Positions 7,380-15,493 of a stretch of DNA of 63,179 bases are shown piece by piece; within the stretch, counting starts at the first letter, position 1; each line of letters starts with the position of its first letter. Source of the DNA: Pseudomonadota bacterium. Its GTDB lineage: Bacteria > Pseudomonadota > Gammaproteobacteria > Steroidobacterales > Steroidobacteraceae. A program made the translations under genes and the position numbers. The stretch lies in assembly GCA_021787615.1 (NCBI GenBank), contig JAJYLP010000008.1, forward strand, positions 1 to 63,179, in the 5' to 3' direction. Under the pieces are notes generated by a model that searched no databases, was not told the DNA's origin, and saw nothing but the letters and a program-made list of their open reading frames with translations.

Positions 7380-9353
7380 ATGTTGGATCTGGAGGACATT
7401 TTCGGCGCCGGCGGTCCGCTCGAGGCGGTACTGGCGGACTTCACCGTCCGTGAGCCGCAGCGACGCATGGCCGAGCGCGTCGCCGCGGCCATCGCGGGCC
7501 GCAAAGCGCTGGTCATCGAGGCGGGCACGGGCACCGGCAAGACCTTCGCCTACTTGGTCCCGGCGCTGCTGTCGGGTGCCCGGGTGCTGATCTCCACCGG
7601 GACCCGCACGCTGCAGGATCAGCTCTATGCCAAGGACCTGCCGCTCGTGGCGCGGGCGCTCGGGCGGCCGGCCACCGTGGCGGTGCTGAAGGGACGGTCC
7701 AATTACCTCTGCCGCTACCGCCTGGCCGAGGGCGAGGGCGCCTTACCGCTGCCGCTGCCGGCCGGCGCGCCCGGGGCGGACTCCCCGCTCGAGCGCATCC
7801 GCCGCTGGGCGCTGAGGACCCGCACGGGCGATCTCGCCGAGGTGGCCGGACTCGCCGACTCCGACCCGGTCTGGGCCGAGGTGACCTCGACCCGTGACAA
7901 CTGCCTCGGCGCGCGCTGCCCGGAGCTCTCGGGCTGCCACGTCGCCCTGGCGCGCCGTGCGGCGATCGAGGCCGACGTGGTCATCGTCAACCACCACCTG
8001 CTGCTGGCCGATCTGGCGCTGAAGGAGGACGGCTTCGGCGATCTGCTGGGCGCCGCCGATGCCGTCATCCTGGATGAGGCCCATCAGATCCCGGACCTGG
8101 CCACGCAATTCTTCGGCGCCGAGGTCGGCAGCCGCCGCATCGAGACGGTCCTTGCGGACCTCGAGGCGCATCTGAAGCGCCGCAGCGGCGCGGAGCAGGC
8201 CCTGGCCGAGCGCGCTCTGCTCGAGGCGGCGGGCGAGGTGCACGCGTGTCTCGCCCGCATGACGCGCGCTCTCGAGGGGCGCAGCGCGCGGCTCGAGTGG
8301 ACCGAGGCCGAGCCGCTGCTCGGCTCGGATGTCGCGACGCTGCGCGCGTGTCTCGGCGGCCTCACCGAGCGGCTGCGCGGCTGCGAGACGGATGCGCCGC
8401 TCGCGGCGCTGGCCGAGCGCTGCGCGGAGCTCACCGCGAGCCTCGGGCGCATCGGCGCGACCGAGTCTCTCGAGGGGGCCCGCAGCGTGCAGCCGCTGCG
8501 GCACGGCTTCACGTTGAGTCTGATGCCGTTCGACATCGCGCCGCGCTTTCAGGCTCTGGTCCAGGCGCGCCCCTGTGCGTGGATCTTCACCTCCGCGACG
8601 CTCTCCCTCGGTGAGGACTTCGGGCACTTCACCAGCCGGCTCGGCCTTGCCGAGGCCGATACGCTGAAGATTGACAGCCCCTTCGACTTCGAGCGCCAGA
8701 GCCTGCTGTTTTTGCCCGAGGGGCTGCCCGAGCCGCACAGCCCCGAGCATCTGAGCGCGGTGATGCGCCTGGCGCGCGAGCTCATCGAGGCCGCAGACGG
8801 GGGCGCGTTCGTGCTGTTCACCAGCCACCGCTCGCTCGCCCGGGCCGCCGCCCTGTGGCGCGCCGCCGGCGCGCCGCTCGCGCGCTACCGGCTGCTGGTG
8901 CAGGGTGAGGCGCCGCGCGAGCGGCTGCTGCAGGCATTCCGCGCCGACGGCAACGCCGTGCTGTTCGGGACGGCGAGCTTCTGGGAAGGGGTGGACGTCA
9001 AGGGCGATGCGCTGCGGCTCGTGATCATCGAGAAGCTTCCCTTCGCCTCGCCCGAGGATCCTCTGGTGCGCGCGCGCATCGCGCACCTCGAGGCGAGCGG
9101 CGCCAACGCCTTCCGCGATTATCAGCTGCCGGAGGCGGCGCTCGCCCTGAAGCAGGGCGTCGGCCGGCTGATCCGCAGCGAGCAGGACTTCGGGGTGGTG
9201 GTCATCTGCGACCCGCGGCTCGGCACGCGCGGCTATGGCAAGGTGCTGCTCGCGGCGCTGCCGCCGATGTCGCGCACCCGCCGCCCGGCCGAGGCGCTCG
9301 AGTTTCTGCGCCGCCACGTGGCCGCGCCGCCCGCTCTGGAGGCGCTGCCTTGA
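7380..9353 (+). CDS. DinG/YoaA-type ATP-dependent DNA helicase (XPD-like, Fe-S)
   Basis: Superfamily 2 helicase of 657 aa acting in DNA repair. Walker A is EAGTGTGKT (residues 47-55), preceded by a Q-motif-like REPQRRM. Four cysteines of the XPD-type iron-sulphur cluster are visible in SNYLCRYR and TRDNCLGARCPELSGCH. The DEAH box is VILDEAHQIPDLA, and the C-terminal motifs include FTSATLSLG, GTASFWEGVDVKGD and QGVGRLIRSEQDFG. The domain set and size fit YoaA more closely than the longer DinG of enterobacteria. The ATG at 7380 gives the family N-terminus; the upstream open frame to 7314 is intergenic in character. The stop overlaps the start of tsaB by 4 bp (TTGA), implying coupling. Confidence 0.92.
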   Translation: MLDLEDIFGAGGPLEAVLADFTVREPQRRMAERVAAAIAGRKALVIEAGTGTGKTFAYLVPALLSGARVLISTGTRTLQDQLYAKDLPLVARALGRPATVAVLKGRSNYLCRYRLAEGEGALPLPLPAGAPGADSPLERIRRWALRTRTGDLAEVAGLADSDPVWAEVTSTRDNCLGARCPELSGCHVALARRAAIEADVVIVNHHLLLADLALKEDGFGDLLGAADAVILDEAHQIPDLATQFFGAEVGSRRIETVLADLEAHLKRRSGAEQALAERALLEAAGEVHACLARMTRALEGRSARLEWTEAEPLLGSDVATLRACLGGLTERLRGCETDAPLAALAERCAELTASLGRIGATESLEGARSVQPLRHGFTLSLMPFDIAPRFQALVQARPCAWIFTSATLSLGEDFGHFTSRLGLAEADTLKIDSPFDFERQSLLFLPEGLPEPHSPEHLSAVMRLARELIEAADGGAFVLFTSHRSLARAAALWRAAGAPLARYRLLVQGEAPRERLLQAFRADGNAVLFGTASFWEGVDVKGDALRLVIIEKLPFASPEDPLVRARIAHLEASGANAFRDYQLPEAALALKQGVGRLIRSEQDFGVVVICDPRLGTRGYGKVLLAALPPMSRTRRPAEALEFLRRHVAAPPALEALP

Positions 9354-10027
9354 GGCTGCTCGCGATCGATACCGCCACCGAGAACTGCTCGGCGGCGCTG
9401 CGCGTCGGCGGGCAGCTGCTCACGCGCGAGCTCGAGAGCGAGCGAGCGCATGCCGAGCGCATCCTGCCGATGATCGATGAGCTCCTTGCCGAGGCGGATC
9501 TTGCGCTCGCGGCGCTCGATGCGATCGCCTTCGGCCGCGGGCCGGGCTCCTTCACGGGCGTGCGCCTGGCCGCCAGCATCACCCAGGGGCTGGCCTTCGG
9601 AGCGGGGCTTGGCGTGGTGGCGGTGTCGGATCTGGGCGCGCTGGCGCAGCGCGCGTTCGATCTCGATCCGCACGGCGCGCGCGTGTTGGTGTGCAATGAT
9701 GCGCGCATGGGCGAGGTGTATTGGGCGGCTTTTGCGCGCCATGGGGGCCTGGCCCAGGCGGCCGGTCCCGAGCGGGTGGACGCCCCGCAGAGGCTTGTGC
9801 CGTGCGCGCCCGGGACCCTGGGGGCCGGGCGGGGATTTGCCGCTTATCCGCAGCTCGCCGCGCAAACCGGGGTCACGGTACCGGCCGGCTGGCAGCGGCT
9901 TTTGCCGCGTGCGGCGGACATCGCCCGCCTGGCCGAGCCCGAGGTGCGCGGCGGGCGGCTCCTTGCGCCCGAGCAGGCCGTCCCCATTTATGTGCGCGAC
10001 AATGTCGCGCGACCGTCATCGCTGTGA
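9350..10027 (+). CDS. tsaB: tRNA threonylcarbamoyladenosine synthesis protein TsaB
   Basis: Works with TsaD and TsaE to make the t6A modification at position 37 of ANN-decoding tRNAs. The 225-aa product has the ASKHA-type fold signatures: LLAIDTATENCSAAL at the N-terminus, LPMIDELLAEA, then AFGRGPGSFTGVRL. The C-terminus ends PIYVRDNVA, as usual for the family. The start is a TTG that overlaps the helicase stop, with GGAGG 7 bp upstream. It forms an operon with the helicase gene, as in many gammaproteobacteria where the yoaA and tsaB (yeaZ) genes adjoin. Confidence 0.94.
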   Translation: MRLLAIDTATENCSAALRVGGQLLTRELESERAHAERILPMIDELLAEADLALAALDAIAFGRGPGSFTGVRLAASITQGLAFGAGLGVVAVSDLGALAQRAFDLDPHGARVLVCNDARMGEVYWAAFARHGGLAQAAGPERVDAPQRLVPCAPGTLGAGRGFAAYPQLAAQTGVTVPAGWQRLLPRAADIARLAEPEVRGGRLLAPEQAVPIYVRDNVARPSSL

Positions 10028-10040
10028 CATATATGATTCA

Positions 10041-10058
10041 TTGTCATGATGCTGAAAC
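10041..10058 (+). promoter_or_regulatory. Candidate Pho box upstream of phoB
   Basis: TTGTCATGATGCTGAAAC matches the two 7-mers of the Pho box consensus (CTGTCAT-N4-CTGTCAY) at 11 of 14 positions with the correct 4-bp spacing. It lies about 40 bp before the phoB start in a locally AT-rich gap. A second CTGTGAC stands at 10022-10028. Autoregulation of phoB by PhoB is known in enterobacteria; here it is inferred. Confidence 0.5.
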
Positions 10059-10098
10059 ACGTTTGACTTCAAATAGTCGCGCTCTTCAGGCGCGGAAT

Positions 10099-10794
10099 AT
10101 GGCAGGAAAGCTGATCCTAATCGTAGAAGACGAGCCTGCGATCCGTCAGATGATCGCCTTTGGACTGCGGCGCGCCGGCTTCGAGGTGCGCGAGGCGGTG
10201 GACTGCCGTCAGGCGCGCGAGGCGCTCGCCGATGAGCGGCCGGATCTGGTGCTGGTCGACTGGATGCTGCCGGACATGAGCGGCCTTGAGCTCACCCGCA
10301 CCCTCAAGCGCGACCGCGAGACCCGCGAGCTGCCGGTCATCATGCTCACCGCGCGCGCCGAGGAGGGGGACAAGGTCACCGGGCTCGAGAGCGGCGCCGA
10401 TGACTATGTGACCAAGCCCTTCTCCCCGCGCGAGCTCATTGCGCGCATCAACGCGGTGCTGCGCCGCGCCGGGGCGGCCGGTCTCGATCACGTGGTGGAG
10501 TTCGAGGCGCTCAAGCTCGATCAGCAGGGCCAGCGCATCACCGTCGACAGCCAGACCGTGCCGCTCGGGCCGACCGAGTACCGCATGCTCGAGTTCTTCA
10601 TGACGCACCCCGAGCGGGTGTTCAGCCGCGAACAGCTGCTCGACCGGCTCTGGGGCGGCAACGTCTACGTGGAGGAGCGCACCATCGACGTGCATGTGCG
10701 CCGGCTGCGCAAGTCGCTCGAGCGCTTCGGCCTGGACCGCCTCGTGCAGACGGTGCGCGGCTCCGGCTACCGCTTCTCCGCCAAGGCGCAGTGA
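10099..10794 (+). CDS. phoB: Phosphate regulon response regulator PhoB
   Basis: OmpR/PhoB-family response regulator, 231 aa. The receiver domain (about 1-120) has the acidic pair in IVEDE, the phosphoacceptor D54 in LVLVDWMLPDMSG, the switch Thr in VIMLTARAEEGD and the conserved Lys in YVTKPFSP. The C-terminal winged helix (about 135-231) has GPTEYRMLEFFM, RVFSREQLLDRLWG, ERTIDVHVRRLRKSL and VRGSGYRF. The ATG at 10099 is the start that gives a clean receiver N-terminus; the same frame is open much further upstream across tsaB. It is followed with overlap by phoR and then phoU, which identifies it as the phosphate regulator. Confidence 0.96.
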   Translation: MAGKLILIVEDEPAIRQMIAFGLRRAGFEVREAVDCRQAREALADERPDLVLVDWMLPDMSGLELTRTLKRDRETRELPVIMLTARAEEGDKVTGLESGADDYVTKPFSPRELIARINAVLRRAGAAGLDHVVEFEALKLDQQGQRITVDSQTVPLGPTEYRMLEFFMTHPERVFSREQLLDRLWGGNVYVEERTIDVHVRRLRKSLERFGLDRLVQTVRGSGYRFSAKAQ

Positions 10795-12113
10795 TGCGTC
10801 CGGGGCACGCGGCACTCGGCTACGCCGCGGCCCGCGTGGCGGGCGCGGCGCTCGCCGGCGTGCTGCTCGGGGCGCTCCTCGGGCGGCCCTTCGGCGGCAT
10901 GGCGCTTGCGCTGGCGGCGTATCTGCTGTGGCACTTGGCGATGCTCTACCGGGTCGAGTGGTGGCTGCAGCACAGGAGCGTCACCGAGCCGCCCGAGACC
11001 GGCGGGGTGTGGGGCACGGTCATCTCGCTCGTCGCCCGCCTGCACCGGCGCAAGCGCTTTCACAAGGAGCGCTTCGTGCAGCTGATGCGCCAGCTGCAGC
11101 TGTCCACCGCGGCGCTGCCGAACGGCGTGGTCATTCTCAACGCCCAGCGCGAGATCGTCTGGTTCAACCGCATGGCGGGGCGCCTGCTCGGGCTGCGCCG
11201 GGACACCGATCTTGGCGTGCGCATCGAGAACCTGCTGCGCGAGCCGCAGTTCGGCCGCTACCTCGCCAAGGGCGATTACGCCAATCCCGTGATCGTGCGC
11301 CGCTCGAGCCCGCAGGACAGCTACCTCTCGGTGCAGCTGGTCGCCTACGGCGACGGCCAGCAGCTGCTGCTCGCCGCGGACGTGTCGCGTCAGATGCGCC
11401 TCGAGGCGGTGCGGCGGGATTTCGTGGCCAACGCCTCGCACGAGCTGCGCTCGCCGCTCACCGTGATCTCGGGCTATCTCGAGACGCTGAGCCAGGATCC
11501 CTCGCTCGATGCGGAGTTCGCCGTGCCGCTCGCCGAGATGCGCCGCCAGGCCGAGCGCATGAACGCCATTGTGCGCGATCTGCTCGAGCTCTCGCGGCTC
11601 GAGGAGACCGACGAGCGCGCCGGCGGTGAGCCGCTCGATGTGGCGGGCCTCATGGCGCTGCTGCGCCGCGACGTGCTCGCCCGGCCTGTGCATCCGCGCG
11701 AGGTGCGCCTGCGCATCGATTCGGACGCGGCGCTGATCGGCAAGGAGTCCGAGATCCACTCGGCCTTCGCCAACCTGGTCGACAACGCGGCCAAGTACAC
11801 CCCGCCCGAGGGCTCGATCGAGATGCGCTGGTGGAGCGACATCGAGGGCGGGCACTTCGCCGTGACCGACACCGGCATCGGCATTCCGGCCGAGCACATT
11901 CCGCGGCTCACCGAGCGCTTCTACCGGGTCGACCCGGGGCGCTCGCGCGCCACCGGCGGCTCGGGGCTCGGCCTGGCCATCGTCAAGCACGTCCTGCAGC
12001 GCCACGGAGCGGAGCTGGAGATCGAGAGCACGCCGGGCAAGGGCAGCACCTTCACCTGCCATTTCCCGCCCGAGCGGGTGCTGCTGCCGGAGGCGGCACG
12101 CTCGAGCGGCTAA
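10791..12113 (+). CDS. phoR: Phosphate regulon sensor histidine kinase PhoR
   Basis: Membrane sensor kinase that phosphorylates PhoB under phosphate limitation. In about 440 aa it shows a hydrophobic N-terminal hairpin (residues about 9-50) without a large periplasmic domain, as expected for PhoR, then a PAS domain (about 95-195, ALPNGVVILNAQREIVWFN). The H-box is NASHELRSPLTVISGYL, the N-box is NLVDNAAKYTP, and the G-boxes are VTDTGIGIP and GGSGLGLAIVKHVL. The start is GTG at 10791 or ATG at 10794, overlapping the phoB stop. The strong match and the phoB/phoU neighbours make the assignment secure. Confidence 0.95.
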   Translation: MMRPGHAALGYAAARVAGAALAGVLLGALLGRPFGGMALALAAYLLWHLAMLYRVEWWLQHRSVTEPPETGGVWGTVISLVARLHRRKRFHKERFVQLMRQLQLSTAALPNGVVILNAQREIVWFNRMAGRLLGLRRDTDLGVRIENLLREPQFGRYLAKGDYANPVIVRRSSPQDSYLSVQLVAYGDGQQLLLAADVSRQMRLEAVRRDFVANASHELRSPLTVISGYLETLSQDPSLDAEFAVPLAEMRRQAERMNAIVRDLLELSRLEETDERAGGEPLDVAGLMALLRRDVLARPVHPREVRLRIDSDAALIGKESEIHSAFANLVDNAAKYTPPEGSIEMRWWSDIEGGHFAVTDTGIGIPAEHIPRLTERFYRVDPGRSRATGGSGLGLAIVKHVLQRHGAELEIESTPGKGSTFTCHFPPERVLLPEAARSSG

Positions 12114-12162
12114 GGGCCACTCCTTGGGCTATCATCGCGGACACCCGCAGAGGTGCTGACCG

Positions 12163-12933
12163 ATGGAAACCGCTGACCTGACCCATCACATCTCCCGCCG
12201 CTTCAACGAAGACCTCGAGCGCGTGCGCAGCAAGGTGCTCGCGATGGGCGGGTTCGTGGAGCAGCAGATCCACAAGGCCATCAACGCGCTGCTCGAGGGC
12301 GACAGCTCCCTCGGCGAGGCTGTGGCGCTCGCCGATCACCAGGTGAACAACATGGAGGTGTCGATCGATGAGGAGTGCAGCCGCATCCTCGCCACGCGCG
12401 CCCCGGCGGCGGGCGACCTGCGCGTGATCGTCGCCATCATCAAGACCATCACCGACCTGGAGCGCATGGGGGACGAGGGCGAGAAGATCGGCTACATCGC
12501 CTCGCGGCTCGCGACCATGGAGCGCCCCGCCGACAAGTACCGCGAGATCAAGCATCTCGGCCGCATCGTCACCGAGATGGTGCACGCGGCGCTCGATGCG
12601 TTCGCGCGCATGGACGCCGAGGCGGCGCTGCAGGTGGCCCGCCAGGACCGGCTGGTCGACGAGGAGTACGAGGCGATCCAGCGCCAGAGCATCACCTTCA
12701 TGATGGAGGACCCGCGCAGCATCCGCCGCGCCCTCGATGTGATGTGGGTGGTGCGCTCGCTCGAGCGCATCGGCGATCATGCCAAGAACATCAGCGAGTA
12801 CGTCATCTACATGGTCTACGGCAAAGACGTGCGGCACACCTCCCTCGATGACGTCGAGCGGGCGCTCGGACAGCGGCCCGCGCCCGCAGCTGCGCCTGCG
12901 CCTGCGCAAGGCGAGGAAGGAGCCGGCCCGTGA
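12163..12933 (+). CDS. phoU: Phosphate signalling protein PhoU
   Basis: Cytosolic helical protein linking the Pst transporter to PhoR; it keeps PhoR silent when phosphate is plentiful. The 256-aa product has the two PhoU three-helix repeats, with metal-binding motifs DEECSRILATRAPAAGDLR and TDLERMGDEGEKI in the first, and RSLERIGDHAKNISEYVIY in the second. The C-terminus carries an Ala/Pro-rich tail (about 235-256). It follows phoR after 49 bp, and its end overlaps the GTG start of dsbB. Confidence 0.95.
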   Translation: METADLTHHISRRFNEDLERVRSKVLAMGGFVEQQIHKAINALLEGDSSLGEAVALADHQVNNMEVSIDEECSRILATRAPAAGDLRVIVAIIKTITDLERMGDEGEKIGYIASRLATMERPADKYREIKHLGRIVTEMVHAALDAFARMDAEAALQVARQDRLVDEEYEAIQRQSITFMMEDPRSIRRALDVMWVVRSLERIGDHAKNISEYVIYMVYGKDVRHTSLDDVERALGQRPAPAAAPAPAQGEEGAGP

Positions 12934-13454
12934 GCGGCGAGGGGCTGGGTGCGCTGTTCGCGCGCGGCGCGCTGCGCCGCCAGGTGAACCTCGCGGGCTT
13001 TCTCCTCTGCGCGGGACTGATCGCCTACGCGATCTACGCGCAGTTCGATCTGCAGCTGGATCCGTGTCCGCTCTGCATCTTCCAGCGCATCGGCATCGCG
13101 AGCCTCGGGGTGATCTTTCTGCTCGCGGCCCTGCATCATCCGCGCCGCTGGGGCGCGCCGGTGTACGCCGCGCTGATCGCGCTCGCGGCGCTCGCGACCG
13201 TGGGTGTCGCGGGCCGCCAGATCTACCTGCAGCATCTGCCGGCGTCGGAAGTTCCCTCGTGCGGCGCGCCCCTCTCGGTGATGCTGCAGTTCATGCCCGT
13301 GACCGCGGTCATCCGCCGGGTGCTCTCCGGCAGCGGCGAGTGCAGCGTCATCAACTGGACCTTCCTCGGGCTCGCGATGTCCGAGTGGGTGGCGATCTGG
13401 GCGCTCGCACTCGGGGCCGTCGGGATCGCGGTGAACCTGCGCCGGCTCAGGTGA
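12930..13454 (+). CDS. dsbB: Disulfide bond formation protein DsbB
   Basis: Inner-membrane quinone reductase that re-oxidises DsbA. The 174-aa product has four hydrophobic segments and both redox pairs: C46-P-L-C49 after the first membrane segment, and a second pair in VPSCGAPLS and [10 protein letters not shown] in the long periplasmic loop. The RIG motif after CPLCIFQ helps bind quinone. The GTG start overlaps the phoU stop. The 3' end overlaps the convergent dapE by 8 bp. Confidence 0.94.
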   Translation: MSGEGLGALFARGALRRQVNLAGFLLCAGLIAYAIYAQFDLQLDPCPLCIFQRIGIASLGVIFLLAALHHPRRWGAPVYAALIALAALATVGVAGRQIYLQHLPASEVPSCGAPLSVMLQFMPVTAVIRRVLSGSGECSVINWTFLGLAMSEWVAIWALALGAVGIAVNLRRLR

Positions 13455-14577
13455 GCAGATTCGCGAGGACGTTGACGTACATCCGGTGCAGCGTCTCGAT
13501 GTCCTCGACGCGCACGCACTCGTTGACCTTGTGAATGCTCGCATTCACCACGCCGAGCTCGACCACCTGCGCGCCGAGCGGGGCGATGAAGCGCCCGTCG
13601 GAGGTGCCCCCGCCGGTCGAGAGTTGCGGCCGTGAGCCGGTCACGGACTGGATCGCGGCGCACACCGCCTCGGAGAGCGCCCCGGGGGGCGTGTAGAACG
13701 GCTCGCCCGAGAGGTACCACTCGAGCGTGAAGCGCACGCCGTGCTTGCGCAGGATCCCCTCGACCGTCTCCTTCAGCCCCTCGAGCGTCTGTACCGGGGA
13801 GTAGCGGATGTTGAACCGCGCCCTGAGCTCCCCGGGGATCACGTTCGGGGCGCCGGTGCCGGCGTTGAGATTGGAGATCTGGAAGCTGGTCGGCTCGAAG
13901 TGCTCCGTGCCCCCGTCCCAGACGCGCTGAGTGAGCTCGGCGAGCGCCGGGGCCAGCGTGTGCACCGGGTTCTCCGCCAGATGCGGATAGGCCACGTGCC
14001 CCTGCACGCCGTGCACGGTCAGCCGGCCGCTGAATGAGCCGCGCCGGCCGATCTTGATGGTGTCGCCGATCGCGCGCTCGCTCGAGGGCTCGCCCACCAC
14101 GCACCAGTCGATGCGCTCGCCGCGCTCGGCGAACAGCGCCGCGATGCGCTTGGTGCCGTCGACCGAAGGGCCTTCCTCGTCGCTGGTGATGAGAAAGGCG
14201 ATCCGCCCGCGGTGGTGTGGGTGAGCGGCGAGGAACGCCTCGGTGGCCGTGATCATCGCGGCGAGGCCGCTTTTCATGTCGGCCGCCCCGCGCCCGTAGA
14301 GCACCCGGTCGCGGATCGTCGGCACGAACGGATCGCTCAGCCATTCCTCGAGCGGTCCGGTCGGCACCACATCGGTATGGCCCGCGAAGCACAGCACTGG
14401 CGCCGCCTGCTCGCCGCGCCAGGCCCAGAAGTTCGTCACGTTCCCGAAGGGCAGCGGCTCGATCTGAAAGCCGGCGGCGCGCAGCCGCTCGATCATCAGT
14501 GCCTGGCAGCCCTCATCGGCGGGCGTCACCGAGCGGCGGGCGATCAGATTCTGCGTCAGCTCGAGGGTAGGGGACAT
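13447..14577 (-). CDS. dapE: Succinyl-diaminopimelate desuccinylase DapE
   Basis: Di-zinc M20-family hydrolase that cleaves N-succinyl-LL-2,6-diaminopimelate to LL-DAP in lysine and peptidoglycan synthesis. The 376-aa product shows the zinc-ligand motifs [35 protein letters not shown] (catalytic Glu) and VVGEPSS, and the C-terminal [11 protein letters not shown]. dapD and dapC lie about 6 kb away in another operon. Transcription should start from the TTGCCC-17-TATAAA promoter about 60 bp upstream. Confidence 0.96.
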   Translation of the reverse strand: MSPTLELTQNLIARRSVTPADEGCQALMIERLRAAGFQIEPLPFGNVTNFWAWRGEQAAPVLCFAGHTDVVPTGPLEEWLSDPFVPTIRDRVLYGRGAADMKSGLAAMITATEAFLAAHPHHRGRIAFLITSDEEGPSVDGTKRIAALFAERGERIDWCVVGEPSSERAIGDTIKIGRRGSFSGRLTVHGVQGHVAYPHLAENPVHTLAPALAELTQRVWDGGTEHFEPTSFQISNLNAGTGAPNVIPGELRARFNIRYSPVQTLEGLKETVEGILRKHGVRFTLEWYLSGEPFYTPPGALSEAVCAAIQSVTGSRPQLSTGGGTSDGRFIAPLGAQVVELGVVNASIHKVNECVRVEDIETLHRMYVNVLANLLT

Positions 14578-14638
14578 GTCTGCGGCAGGCGGCGGGGGTT
14601 CGGGTGAGTGAGGCAGTCAGTGCTGCAGGCTGCGCGGC

Positions 14639-14667
14639 TTTATACGGCGAGTGAGCGACGCGGGCAA
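14639..14667 (-). promoter_or_regulatory. Sigma-70-type promoter for dapE
   Basis: On the minus strand TTGCCC (14667-14662) is followed after exactly 17 bp by TATAAA (14644-14639). The predicted start of transcription is about 55 nt upstream of the dapE ATG. Both hexamers stand out in an otherwise GC-rich gap. Confidence 0.6.
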
Positions 14668-14814
14668 GCCGTTTTTGCGTGTGTGCGTGCGCGCGCCGGT
14701 ATTGTGTAAAGTGCCCCGCGTCGGCGGCGCGTCTTGCTCCACGCGGGCGCCTCGAAGCGATGACAGGTGCCTCGCGCGATGCGCAGCATGCGGCGCGCTC
14801 GCGGTTCTCGCATC

Positions 14815-15114
14815 TCAATCAAAGAGCGCCTTGAGGTAGTGATATCCCTCGGCGAGCGCCCGATGCCCTTTTGCGGTGGCAGTGTCGCGCCGCTGACGTC
14901 CGACTCCGCTGGCGCGCTCGCGCAGATAGCCTCCCTCGGTGAGCCGATGCCGCAGAGGATAGAGCGTTCCGGGGCTCATGCCGTAGCGGTGCCGGCGGAA
15001 CTCTTCGATGAGGCCGAGCCCGTAGATGTCCTCTTCGGATGCGTGATGCGGCACGTGCCGCTGAATCAGGCCACCCCAGAGCTCACGATGACGGCCTCGC
15101 GCGCGCACGGGCAT
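14815..15114 (-). CDS. Short PadR-family transcriptional regulator
   Basis: The 99-aa product matches a minimal PadR winged helix: ELWGGLIQRHVPHHASEED, YGLGLIEEFRRHRYGMSPGT, then LYPLRHRLTEGGYLRER and a wing with GRQRRDTATAKGHRALAE. It lacks the C-terminal dimerisation extension of longer PadR proteins, which is normal for the short subfamily. PadR proteins are usually repressors of transporter or detoxification genes. Here the downstream gene is dapE, 237 bp away with its own promoter, and the cupredoxin fragment is divergent; no target is evident. The sequence has drifted at conserved sites (for example RHVPHHAS), so partial decay is possible. Confidence 0.7.
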   Translation of the reverse strand: MPVRARGRHRELWGGLIQRHVPHHASEEDIYGLGLIEEFRRHRYGMSPGTLYPLRHRLTEGGYLRERASGVGRQRRDTATAKGHRALAEGYHYLKALFD

Positions 15115-15179
15115 CGCGGTTAGCTTATCAGACCCGCGATGCTGCAGCGCACGCGCGCAATGCTGCTCAGAACGTGAAC

Positions 15180-15389
15180 ATGATGCGGATCAGCCCGAGG
15201 AGGGCGGCGCGTGTGTCGCCCCCGCCGAGATGCGGCCCGTCCTCGGGGTCCGGCTCGACGGTCCCGCCGTGCGAGGCATCGCTCCTTCGTGTTCGATTTC
15301 CGCCGCCGGGGCGGTACACGTTCCGCTGCACCGTGCACGAGCCGGAGATGCAGGGTCAGATCATGGTGGCGCCGGCGGCCTCAAACTGA
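15180..15389 (+). pseudogene. Cupredoxin C-terminal fragment
   Basis: The last half of this frame reads VRFPPPGRYTFRCTVHEPEM, followed by QGQIMV. This is the terminal copper-binding loop of a plastocyanin/azurin-type cupredoxin, with the Cys-x2-His and downstream Met ligands and a G-Q-I final strand. The upstream sequence, which should carry the first His ligand and the N-terminal strands, is not recognisable. It instead overlaps low-similarity sequence next to the PadR gene. I read it as a 5'-deleted or frameshifted remnant. The ATG at 15180 is only a convenient boundary. Confidence 0.5.
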
Positions 15390-15449
15390 GCGGTCGGCTT
15401 GCGCCAAGACCCGGCGGCGGGTGCCTGCGGATCAAGGCGCAGCCGCGCG

Positions 15450-15483
15450 GCCCGCCGCCGCGGGATCTCTCGCGGCGGCGGGC
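15450..15483 (-). terminator. Strong GC hairpin downstream of the porin gene
   Basis: A perfect 13-bp stem (GCCCGCCGCCGCG with its complement) encloses an 8-nt loop, starting 11 bp past the porin stop. There is no U-tract, so it may terminate imperfectly or protect the mRNA 3' end. Confidence 0.55.
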
Positions 15484-15493
15484 ATGCGGCCCA

